DNA of 7,296 nucleotides from Desulfobacterales bacterium (GCA_030613225.1 JAUWMJ010000151.1:1-7296), one strand, 5' to 3'; shown: positions 1-5,571, counted from the first letter of the stretch. The notes: a model not told the origin generated them from the letters alone. Made by a program: numbers and translations.

Positions 1-54
1 TATAATTGCTATAAAAATAATTAAACCAGCAATGATAATTTTTTTATCATTCAT
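1..54 (-). CDS. dsrJ: DsrJ, triheme cytochrome c subunit of DsrMKJOP (N-terminal fragment)
   Basis: Only the first 18 codons are inside the window. From the ATG at 54-52 they read MNDKKIIIAGLIIFIAII: a short charged start and then a hydrophobic stretch, as expected for an uncleaved signal anchor of a periplasmic cytochrome. The gene follows dsrK directly and overlaps its last codons (dsrK stops at 47), the usual order in dsrMKJOP operons. A GGAGG at 68-64 lies 9 nt before this ATG. An in-frame ATG at 60-58 sits only 3 nt from that site, so 54 is the better start. The haem-binding CxxCH motifs that would prove identity lie outside the window. The call therefore rests on the anchor sequence and gene order. 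DsrJ is thought to exchange electrons on the periplasmic side of the complex. Confidence 0.8.
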   Translation of the reverse strand, partial: MNDKKIIIAGLIIFIAII

Positions 55-1687
55 CAGCATCACCCTCCGTATCACCCTCTATTCCCGGCAGTTCTTCCCC
101 GCGCAGGTCAAGCGTTCTTTCTTTTTGTCCGGGCATATTCAGGGCATTGGCAAGCAGTTCACAAGCGCCGGTGACGTCAACTTCGGGAACCCAGTATGAC
201 ATGAGATCAGGAAGGACAGCCCTGTCGATCGCACAGATACATGAAAGCATATTAACACCGAATTTTTCATGAACATATTTTACGGCATTGGCCCGGGGAA
301 GACCGCCTGCCATTCTCAGTTCCATATCTTCACCGGCATTGAGGCCGGCCCCGCTGCCGCAGCAGAATGTCTGTTCCCGGATTGTATTTGCCGGCATGTC
401 ATAAAAATTATTACAAACGTTGTTGAGAACATATCGCGGCTCTTCCAAAAGCCCCATGCCCCTGGCAGGGTTGCAGGAATCGTGAAAGGTTACCTTTAGA
501 TGGTCATTTCGGCTGGGATCGAGATCGAGTTTGCCGTGCTTGATAAGGTCAGCAACGAACTCCATAATATGAACCATCTTGGTAGATTTGGCGTTTTCAA
601 ACTTTGTGCCGGTTATAGGAGAAACCGGTTCTTCAAGAAAATCAGCGGGACCATTCATGGTATCCATATACTGGTTGATAACCCGCCACATGTGGCCGCA
701 CTCACCACCAAGAATCCATTTTACTCCAAGTCTTTTTGCTTCAGCGTACATCTTAGCATTCAGACGCTTCATGGTCTCATGAGATGTGAAAAAGCCGAAA
801 TTTCCGCCTTCTGATGCATAAGTGCTCCACGTGATATCAAGGCCGTATTCTTCCTGTAAATAATGAAACAACATCATGTATCCCATGCATGTGAAAGTGC
901 CCGGGTCAGCAAACACGTCGCCGGAAGGGGTAATAAACAGGATATCCGCACCTTTTTTATTGAATTGAGGGTTAACTCTTACCCCGGTGATATCTTCGAT
1001 CTCATCGGTGAAAAAATCGAGCATATCCTTATATGCATGGGGTTGTATTCCCAGATGGTTTCCCGTCCTGTAGCAGTTGGCAACCGGTGTTGCAATCCAG
1101 TCGATATTAAGACCGATCAGATTGAGAAGCTCTCTGCCCATGATGGTTATTTCGGCAGTGTCTATACCATAGGGGCAAAAAACCGAACATCGACGGCATT
1201 CAGTGCATTGAAAAAAATAAGACCACCACTCCTTTAAGACATCTAATGTAAGAGGTCTTGCACCGGCAATCTTGCCCAGTACTTTACCAGCAGTTGTAAA
1301 GTCATTACGATATACGGAACGCAGCAGCTCGGCCCTTAAAACCGGCATGTTTTTTGGATCGCCTGTTCCTATAAAGAAATGGCATTTATCGGCACATGCC
1401 CCGCAACGAACACAAATATCCATGAACACTTTAAAAGACCGGAATTTTTCAAGCCTTTCTTTGAATCCTTCGTGAATAATCTCTTTCCAGTTTTCAGGGA
1501 GTTGCCAATCTTCATCAAAACAGCTCCATGCTCGCGGGTAGGGAAGCCCGAGATACTCGACACTTTTAGGATTTGAGGCGTAGCATGCAATACCTTTTCT
1601 AATATTAGTCGGGGTTTCCATCCATCCTGTTTGATTAGGACGGTGGTCCATCTTTAACATTTCTTCTGGCGTTGGAACATCTGACAT
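47..1687 (-). CDS. dsrK: DsrK, Fe-S catalytic subunit of the DsrMKJOP sulfite-reduction complex
   Basis: A 546-residue HdrD-like cytoplasmic Fe-S protein. Two ferredoxin-type 4Fe-4S motifs are visible: CVRCGACADKC at residues 92-102 and CTECRRCSVFCP at 161-172. The C-terminal CCG-type site has C405 (in HDSCNPARG), C442-C443 (CCGSGAG) and C483/C485 (CICA), which in this family bind the special catalytic 4Fe-4S cluster. A second, reduced half-site may be marked by C267 and C330. In sulfate reducers DsrK is thought to take electrons from DsrM haems and reduce the DsrC trisulfide made by sulfite reductase. The length is normal and all key cysteines are present. The ATG at 1687 has an AAAGGAGT site a few bases upstream, inside the end of dsrM; only 3 nt separate the two genes, suggesting translational coupling. 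The acidic C-terminal tail overlaps the dsrJ start. No sign of decay. Confidence 0.97.
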   Translation of the reverse strand: MSDVPTPEEMLKMDHRPNQTGWMETPTNIRKGIACYASNPKSVEYLGLPYPRAWSCFDEDWQLPENWKEIIHEGFKERLEKFRSFKVFMDICVRCGACADKCHFFIGTGDPKNMPVLRAELLRSVYRNDFTTAGKVLGKIAGARPLTLDVLKEWWSYFFQCTECRRCSVFCPYGIDTAEITIMGRELLNLIGLNIDWIATPVANCYRTGNHLGIQPHAYKDMLDFFTDEIEDITGVRVNPQFNKKGADILFITPSGDVFADPGTFTCMGYMMLFHYLQEEYGLDITWSTYASEGGNFGFFTSHETMKRLNAKMYAEAKRLGVKWILGGECGHMWRVINQYMDTMNGPADFLEEPVSPITGTKFENAKSTKMVHIMEFVADLIKHGKLDLDPSRNDHLKVTFHDSCNPARGMGLLEEPRYVLNNVCNNFYDMPANTIREQTFCCGSGAGLNAGEDMELRMAGGLPRANAVKYVHEKFGVNMLSCICAIDRAVLPDLMSYWVPEVDVTGACELLANALNMPGQKERTLDLRGEELPGIEGDTEGDADE

Positions 1688-1690
1688 AGA

Positions 1691-2764
1691 TTACTCCTTT
1701 TTCTCTTGTTCCTTAGGTTCTTCCTGTTCCTTCTTAACGAGCTCTTTGTCAACCGGCAGCCCGACTCCTATCATTTTTTCCCTGAATTCATCTTCATATT
1801 CTTCGTAAGTATGAGTATGAACCGGATAATTCCACGGATTGACGTGTCTTCTGGCGCGGGTGTCTGTAGTCAGATTTCTTGTGGGACTTAAGAATATTCC
1901 CCCCAGGTGCATGAGCTTGCTGAACGGAAAATATGCCAGAAGAATACTTACAAAAAAGAGATGAACATAAAAGATGCCTCCAACCCCTTCCGGTATGGTA
2001 AAACGAAAGGTAATCAGGCCCATGGCGAATTCTTTTATTTCTACGATATTTACCTTGGTAACATAACGCATCAGGATACCGGTTAAAGCTATGCCGAAAA
2101 TTAAAAAGAGCGGGAAAAAGTCTGCGGCAAGGGAAATATACCTGACCTGGGGAAGAAAGACTCTTCTTAAAAACAGATAGGTAACGGCTGCCAGCAGGAC
2201 AAGGCCTGATAAATATACGCCCGGCAGGCCCCATTTAACGACGTCGTATAAGATCTCCACGCGGAAGAAGCCGTCCATCTTTTCCAGCAACTGAATTAAA
2301 AAAGGAACCGGCTCGGTAAAAAACCGCAGATGCCTTACTATAACAGTAAGAAATGACCAGTGAAATGCCAGTGCGCCCAGCCATAAAAAAATTTCCAGTT
2401 GATAGGAAATTTTTGATCCCTCTTTCAGGCTCATCCGGGTATTCTTGAAAAGTGACCGGAAAAACAGAATCTCCAGGATCATCCGGATAACAACACCTCC
2501 TTTAGTGGTCGGATTGTCGATGCTGTTTGGTTTGATCCAGGGAAGTGATTTCTGCTGACCGCATGTTGTAGGAATTTTAAAGGGAACTGCCGAACGTGTC
2601 CATCCCATAACCCGGTAGATAAACCCGGCGATAAATATGAAAATGGCCACATAGGGAATTACTATCCCGAAAAGAATCTGAAGACCCAGGGCTTCAACTC
2701 CAATATAGGAAATCAGGAAGAGAACAACGACAGTAACGAGGGCATAAAGGTATTTTACATTCAT
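1691..2764 (-). CDS. dsrM: DsrM, membrane cytochrome b subunit of DsrMKJOP (NarI-like)
   Basis: A 357-residue integral membrane protein with about six hydrophobic segments, near residues 5-28, 32-51, 123-146, 182-200, 213-234 and 262-284. Histidines H135 and H145 in the third segment and H268 and H286 in or next to the last one fit the paired haem b ligands of the nitrate-reductase gamma (NarI) family. The last 30 residues are a highly charged cytoplasmic tail rich in Lys and Glu. In DsrMKJOP complexes this subunit is thought to exchange electrons with menaquinone and pass them to DsrK, its immediate downstream neighbour. The ATG at 2764 follows a GAGGT about 8 nt upstream and lies 17 nt after the RsbRD-N gene, so the two genes are probably cotranscribed. 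The start gives a short N-terminus leading straight into the first helix, as usual. Confidence 0.95.
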   Translation of the reverse strand: MNVKYLYALVTVVVLFLISYIGVEALGLQILFGIVIPYVAIFIFIAGFIYRVMGWTRSAVPFKIPTTCGQQKSLPWIKPNSIDNPTTKGGVVIRMILEILFFRSLFKNTRMSLKEGSKISYQLEIFLWLGALAFHWSFLTVIVRHLRFFTEPVPFLIQLLEKMDGFFRVEILYDVVKWGLPGVYLSGLVLLAAVTYLFLRRVFLPQVRYISLAADFFPLFLIFGIALTGILMRYVTKVNIVEIKEFAMGLITFRFTIPEGVGGIFYVHLFFVSILLAYFPFSKLMHLGGIFLSPTRNLTTDTRARRHVNPWNYPVHTHTYEEYEDEFREKMIGVGLPVDKELVKKEQEEPKEQEKKE

Positions 2765-2781
2765 ATAACGTTACCTCACTA

Positions 2782-3318
2782 TTATAACGCTTTAAGATTA
2801 GGTGGATTTTCAGGAGCATCATCTATTAAACCTGCTCTTGCAAACGCACTATATATTTTGTTTCTTTCCGTAGTTACCTTTAATTCGTAAATTTTTTCTC
2901 TGCATTCAACATAAATATCAAAAGCGATAAGATTTAAGGTGTCGATCTTTGATTCAAATTGTAAAAATTCATTTAAAATTTGTATATCACGAAGCTCTTT
3001 TTGCAGATTTGAAATAATAACTTTTTTTAAAGAAAGGATAAATGATGTGGCTTCTGATGGGGAAAAATCCTGAACAGCTCTTATTCTAATGAGAGGATCC
3101 AGACAGGACTTTATTTCTTCATGATTCATCTGTAAAAGAAGTTCATCAAACAGTTTTTTTAAACCGTTAAAGATGGTATTTCCTACAGGGTTTGCAAAAG
3201 GATCTTTCTGCCTTTTAAAAAAATCAGCCGTGTCAGGAGCATAAGTGGCGGCAACCACTTCGAACCAGTCTTTAATAATGGCGGATTTATTCTTTTCTAA
3301 TAATTTTTTCAGCCCCAT
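2782..3318 (-). CDS. Orphan RsbRD N-terminal-domain protein at the head of the dsr operon
   Basis: A 178-residue, largely helical soluble protein without signal peptide or membrane segment. The motif FANPVG at 41-46, the preceding helix with KDWFEVVAATY, and the RIRAVQDFSPSEA block near 78-90 match my memory of the RsbRD_N family, the N-terminal sensor domain of RsbR-type stressosome proteins. No STAS phosphoacceptor domain follows: nearly the whole length is the sensor domain plus a C-terminal helix. I recall such stand-alone proteins just upstream of dsrM in other sulfate reducers, but could not check this. It is the first gene after a strong promoter and 17 nt before dsrM, so it probably shares the dsrMKJOP transcript. 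The start has only a weak AGGA about 12 nt upstream. A signal-sensing or complex-associated role is inference; the true function is unknown to me. Confidence 0.82.
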   Translation of the reverse strand: MGLKKLLEKNKSAIIKDWFEVVAATYAPDTADFFKRQKDPFANPVGNTIFNGLKKLFDELLLQMNHEEIKSCLDPLIRIRAVQDFSPSEATSFILSLKKVIISNLQKELRDIQILNEFLQFESKIDTLNLIAFDIYVECREKIYELKVTTERNKIYSAFARAGLIDDAPENPPNLKAL

Positions 3319-3505
3319 CTATAGAAAGAGTCCTAACATGCCTGTTGATGTCCGTTGACCCGTTGAAGAGCATAGTAATTGAAATCAGTTTTTATCAACT
3401 ATCAATATCAAAGTACCTTATTGGAAAAGAAATTTATAAACAACTTGCAAATTCATGTCAAGAATAAATGAAAATATTCTGATATCTGTTTTTATCATCT
3501 TTTTA
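3319..3505. other. Gap between the scaffold gene and the RsbRD-N gene
   Basis: This 187-bp AT-rich gap holds the dsr promoter, the proximal part of the 11-bp repeats, and a leader of about 108 nt. The leader contains three GTTGA motifs on the plus strand (3344-3348, 3354-3358, 3362-3366), too short and irregular to interpret. No hairpin followed by a T tract is evident, so read-through from the scaffold gene is possible. Confidence 0.6.
3433..3461 (-). promoter_or_regulatory. Sigma70-type promoter of the RsbRD-N/dsrMKJOP operon
   Basis: On the minus strand a perfect -35 box TTGACA (3461-3456) is followed after exactly 17 nt by TATAAA (3438-3433), five of six matches to the -10 consensus. Transcription would begin near 3426 and leave a leader of roughly 108 nt before the RsbRD-N start at 3318. 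It is the best promoter match in the window and sits in the only long gap upstream of the dsr genes. The start site is predicted, not shown. Confidence 0.7.
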
Positions 3506-3521
3506 TCATCTTTTTATCATC
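3489..3521 (-). repeat. Three perfect tandem copies of an 11-bp unit (GATGATAAAAA) upstream of the dsr promoter
   Basis: On the plus strand the unit TTTTTATCATC occurs at 3489-3499, 3500-3510 and 3511-3521 with no mismatch. On the minus strand each unit is GATGATAAAAA, placing A5 tracts at one-helical-turn spacing. The array ends 28 bp upstream of the dsr -35 box. Its distal part also encodes the last residues and stop codon (at 3506) of the Fe-S scaffold gene. A related TTTTTATCA occurs once more at 3389-3397, downstream of the predicted start. The array could bend DNA or bind a regulator that uses 11-bp direct repeats. Confidence 0.85.
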
Positions 3522-3958
3522 TGTTGCTGATAAGGCTTTTTCCAGGGGCTATGTTCCAGTTCCCGTAAATTGGCCAGTGCAAGATAAAAAGCGCCTACAG
3601 CAACTTCCGCACAATGGGTTTCCTCAGGGGGTAATGTTCCGAGATAGCCAATGACATCTTCAGGCGAAATTTCCCATGCCTGATCGATTTTTTTCCCCTC
3701 AGCCAGACATGCAACTGTGTTGGCACAGGCATTGGTATTTATACAGCCGTCTGTCTGAAATGATACCGACTCTATTTTTTCATTACGTACAGTTAAAAAT
3801 ATTTCAACCGTATCACCGCACTGACCGGTTCTTTTTCCATAACCGTCAGGGTGATCAATGACTTCCCGCTTATCAGTGCGAAATGCCATTTCCAGGTAAT
3901 GCAAAGAATGGTCATGCAAAAAATTAATAGTTTTGTTGTTTGTTTGAAAGCTGGACAT
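3506..3958 (-). CDS. NifU/IscU-type Fe-S cluster assembly scaffold protein
   Basis: A 150-residue protein consisting of a single NifU N-terminal/IscU-type domain. The cluster ligands of the family are all visible: C47 with the nearby aspartate (GQCGD), C72 (TDGC), and the H115-C116 pair (ETHCAEVAVGAF). An extra C78 lies in the NACAN segment. There is no ferredoxin-like middle domain and no C-terminal Nfu domain. Proteins of this type assemble 2Fe-2S or 4Fe-4S clusters and pass them to client enzymes, usually with a cysteine desulfurase; none is visible in this window. The gene lies 187 bp upstream of the RsbRD-N/dsrMK genes on the same strand, so supplying the cluster-rich dsr complex is a reasonable but unproven role. 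The ATG at 3958 has only a weak AGGGA about 11 nt upstream. The C-terminal MIKR is encoded within the 11-bp repeat array. Confidence 0.9.
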   Translation of the reverse strand: MSSFQTNNKTINFLHDHSLHYLEMAFRTDKREVIDHPDGYGKRTGQCGDTVEIFLTVRNEKIESVSFQTDGCINTNACANTVACLAEGKKIDQAWEISPEDVIGYLGTLPPEETHCAEVAVGAFYLALANLRELEHSPWKKPYQQQMIKR

Positions 3959-3963
3959 TTGGT

Positions 3964-3994
3964 GCTATCCCTACAACGATATTTATCGCTATCC
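3964..3994 (-). promoter_or_regulatory. Direct repeats around a palindrome just upstream of the scaffold gene
   Basis: GCTATCC (GGATAGC on the gene strand) occurs at 3964-3970 and again at 3988-3994. Between them is a perfect inverted repeat, CGATA (3977-3981) and TATCG (3984-3988), with a 2-nt centre. The cluster begins 6 nt before the ATG of the Fe-S scaffold gene, so it lies in its leader or over its promoter. It could be an operator or an mRNA hairpin. No clear -35/-10 pair was found nearby and no known regulator site was recognised. Confidence 0.35.
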
Positions 3995-4141
3995 AGAATA
4001 CGTCTTTTTTAACTTGTTTTCCTATCACGTAAGTGTTTCGGGTTACGAGCTGCGTGTTGCGAGTTGCGTGTTGCGAGTTGTTAATTGGAAATAAGCCTTT
4101 TTTATAACCCGTATCCCGCAACCCGTAACCTACAACAATAT
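3971..4141. repeat. Imperfect 12-bp direct repeats flanking the heptamer element
   Basis: CTACAACGATAT at 3971-3982 and CTACAACAATAT at 4130-4141 differ at one base and stand in the same orientation, one near the scaffold gene start and one at the outer edge of the heptamer element. They could be an old target duplication or copies of a regulatory motif; the second copy overlaps the last heptamers. Chance is possible in this AT-rich DNA. Confidence 0.4.
4033..4138. repeat. Heptamer-repeat element with two inverted arms
   Basis: The left arm consists of seven consecutive 7-bp units in perfect register from 4033 (GTGTTTC, GGGTTAC, GAGCTGC, GTGTTGC, GAGTTGC, GTGTTGC, GAGTTG), consensus GNGTTGC. 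After a 23-bp spacer (4081-4103) the right arm carries units in opposite orientation (ATAACCC, GTATCCC, GCAACCC, GTAACCT, ACAACAA; 4104-4138). GGTTAC at 4041-4046 pairs perfectly with GTAACC at 4125-4130, and 19 of 26 positions match between 4041-4066 and the complement of 4105-4130. The element may be a degenerate intergenic hairpin repeat. It encodes no protein I can support. Confidence 0.75.
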
Positions 4142-4197
4142 CGCATGACACAAAAAAAAGCTGTTGCTAAATAAAACTGGTAAGTTGCGTTGTATGG

Positions 4198-4515
4198 TTA
4201 TTTGATTTTATTTAACCTGGCAGTGACAGCCTGCGCAGTATCCTGGTTCAGTTTTCTTGCGCAACGCCTCCAACCCCTGCTGGAACTTGTTTCATGATTC
4301 TTTTTAAGAAGATGCTTTGAACTTTTGCCGAACAATTCGTAACGGGCATCCAAAGTTTCAACACCGGCTCCCCATCTCCTGGCAATTCGTGCGCCTGGAG
4401 TACCTCCGCCAAATTTTGTGATTGTAACTTTGAGCAGGTATTTTCCCGGCCCGCGCTTGTAATCCTTGCGGTTTTGTCTGGCGCGGAATATAAAAAAAGA
4501 AATACGATATGTCAA
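4198..4515 (-). CDS. Doubtful small basic ORF or gene remnant, unrecognised
   Basis: This 105-codon open frame would encode a strongly basic protein rich in Arg and Lys (segments such as GGGTPGARIARRWGAG and SRGWRRCARKLNQ). I recognise no family, signal peptide or membrane segment. The frame has no ATG or GTG; the only start is a TTG at 4515, which coincides with a TTGACA box of a promoter-like sequence and lacks a ribosome site. Arg codons are unusually rich in AGG and AGA compared with the neighbours. The central part, about 4210-4450, has a codon-like texture and higher GC than its surroundings. A truncated 3' remnant of a gene, possibly frameshifted at the T7 run near 4492-4498, is as likely as a working gene. 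A non-coding transcript is a third option. Confidence 0.27.
   Translation of the reverse strand: MTYRISFFIFRARQNRKDYKRGPGKYLLKVTITKFGGGTPGARIARRWGAGVETLDARYELFGKSSKHLLKKNHETSSSRGWRRCARKLNQDTAQAVTARLNKIK
4487..4515 (-). promoter_or_regulatory. Candidate minus-strand promoter in the panC upstream region
   Basis: On the minus strand TTGACA (4515-4510) is followed after 17 nt by TATATT (4492-4487), a good sigma70-type match. Transcription would run away from panC, starting near 4480. It would produce an RNA over 4480 to about 4200 in which the overlapping basic frame has no conventional start codon. No convincing terminator was found: a T8 run lies at 4153-4160 on that strand but without a matching hairpin. 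Confidence 0.4.
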
Positions 4516-4555
4516 ACAAATTAAGTAAGAATAAAAGAGTCGTCACGTCAAGGCA

Positions 4556-4589
4556 GTAGCAAATCGCAAAATATCATATTTTCCGCTAC
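4556..4589. promoter_or_regulatory. Nested palindrome upstream of panC, possible operator
   Basis: A perfect 15-bp odd-centred palindrome, AAAATAT-C-ATATTTT (4568-4582), lies inside an outer inverted repeat GTAGC (4556-4560) / GCTAC (4585-4589). It ends 3 bp before the candidate panC -35 box at 4593 and lies between two divergent promoter-like sequences. The same 11-bp core occurs again near the end of panC at 5482-5492. Position suggests a repressor site, but no known regulator motif was recognised. Confidence 0.45.
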
Positions 4590-4592
4590 ATA

Positions 4593-4621
4593 TTGACATT
4601 TATATGTTCCTGTTTTAATTT
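4593..4621 (+). promoter_or_regulatory. Candidate panC promoter
   Basis: TTGACA at 4593-4598 is a perfect -35 box. The best -10 candidates are TTTAAT at 4614-4619, preceded by TG as in an extended -10 (spacer 15), or TAATTT at 4616-4621 (spacer 17, weaker). Either would start RNA around 4626-4628, at or just after the TTG codon at 4624. This matters for the choice of panC start. Confidence 0.5.
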
Positions 4622-4623
4622 AC

Positions 4624-5502
4624 TTGTTTAAGCAAACCAATTATAGAGGTAAAATCATTAAGGTACTACACAAAGCAGAAGAGATACAAAAGCGCTCAGA
4701 GCAAATCAGGTGTCAGGGCAAAACAATTGTACTTGTTCCTACCATGGGTTTTTTCCATGAAGGGCATCTTTCCCTGATGAGAAAGGGGCGTGAGCTCGGA
4801 GATGACCTTGTTATAAGTATTTTTGTCAATCCGGCCCAGTTCGGTCCGCAGGAAGATTTTGAATCATACCCCAGGGATCTTGAAAGGGATCTTCAACTTG
4901 CCCGGGAAACAGGTGTGGACGCTGTCTTTACACCTGATAGCCTGGAATTGTACCCGGAAGGATTCCAGACATATATAGAGTTGGAAAAACTTCCCAATCA
5001 TCTTTGCGGAATCTCAAGGCCTGTATTTTTTAAAGGTATTGCAACGGTTGTTGCAAAGCTGTTTAATGTCGTTAAACCTCATGTTGCCATTTTCGGCGAA
5101 AAGGATTATCAGCAGCTTACAGTTATTCGTCGAATGGTGCATGACCTGAATTTTAATATTAAAATTATAGGCGGCCCGACAGTAAGAGAACCCGACGGCC
5201 TTGCCATGAGCTCAAGGAACAACTATTTGACACCGAAGCAGAGACCAGCCGCTTTGACGCTTTACAAAGCATTGGTAAAAGCAAAAGAATTGCTTAAAAA
5301 CGGAGTTAAGGACGCAGGCGAAATCATACAGGTTGCAACTAAGCTGATAACTTCACACCCTGAAACCGGAATAGATTATATTTCAATATGTGATCCTGAA
5401 TCCCTTGAAGATATTAAAACTATCGACAAACCGGCACTCATGGCACTTGCTATAAACGTTGGCAAGACTCGCTTGATAGATAATATGATATTATATCCAT
5501 AA
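4624..5502 (+). CDS. panC: Pantothenate synthetase (pantoate--beta-alanine ligase)
   Basis: Joins pantoate and beta-alanine with ATP to give pantothenate, the coenzyme A precursor, in the cytoplasm. Numbered from the TTG at 4624 (292 residues), visible motifs are PTMG (39-42) with HEGH (45-48), FVNPAQFGPQEDFESYPR (67-84), GEKDYQQL (158-165) and REPDGLAMSSRN (188-199), the ATP- and pantoate-binding set of the family. One odd point: the usual RPGHF or RPTHF segment reads RPVFF (132-136), so the expected His is Phe135. The TTG is the only conventional start, but it has no ribosome site and lies at or before the predicted RNA start. AGAGGT at 4645-4650 stands 7 nt before an ATT codon at 4657; starting there gives 281 residues with the family-typical beginning (M)IKVLHKAEE. 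I keep the TTG as outer limit and regard 4657 as a serious alternative. metK follows 69 bp downstream. Confidence 0.96.
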   Translation: MFKQTNYRGKIIKVLHKAEEIQKRSEQIRCQGKTIVLVPTMGFFHEGHLSLMRKGRELGDDLVISIFVNPAQFGPQEDFESYPRDLERDLQLARETGVDAVFTPDSLELYPEGFQTYIELEKLPNHLCGISRPVFFKGIATVVAKLFNVVKPHVAIFGEKDYQQLTVIRRMVHDLNFNIKIIGGPTVREPDGLAMSSRNNYLTPKQRPAALTLYKALVKAKELLKNGVKDAGEIIQVATKLITSHPETGIDYISICDPESLEDIKTIDKPALMALAINVGKTRLIDNMILYP

Positions 5503-5510
5503 CAAATCTA

Positions 5511-5542
5511 CATCATTTCGATAAAGTTTTGTCGATATGATG
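5511..5542 (+). promoter_or_regulatory. Hairpin between panC and metK
   Basis: CATCAT (5511-5516) pairs with ATGATG (5537-5542), and TCGA (5518-5521) with TCGA (5532-5535), separated by a T/T mismatch, around a 10-nt loop. There is no T tract, so it is not an intrinsic terminator. It lies 16 nt before the metK ribosome site and could be an mRNA stability or processing element. It does not match the SAM riboswitch classes I can recall. Confidence 0.4.
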
Positions 5543-5571
5543 CCGATAAGACAAAAACAAAGGAGACTTTT

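Noticed and set aside
269..1590. Several open frames of 60-124 codons across the dsrK region, on the plus strand and in another minus-strand frame
   Set aside because: They are shadows of dsrK; the dsrK frame carries all conserved cysteines and spans the region without interruption.
1706..2234. Open frames on either strand inside dsrM
   Set aside because: The dsrM frame has the membrane helices and haem-ligand histidines; the others show no domain.
3284..3375. Possible upstream ORF of 28 codons in the dsr leader, overlapping the RsbRD-N start out of frame
   Set aside because: No ribosome site precedes its ATG and the peptide has no recognisable feature.
4033..4138. CRISPR array
   Set aside because: Units are 7 bp with no unique spacers, and no cas genes are present.
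3924..4151. Minus-strand open frame of 75 codons overlapping the scaffold gene start
   Set aside because: It runs through the heptamer repeats and gives a repetitive peptide (QHATRNTQLVTRNT). It overlaps a better gene and has no family resemblance.
4150..4200. Intrinsic terminator on the minus strand at the T8 run (4153-4160)
   Set aside because: No GC-rich hairpin with a matching stem precedes the T run on that strand.
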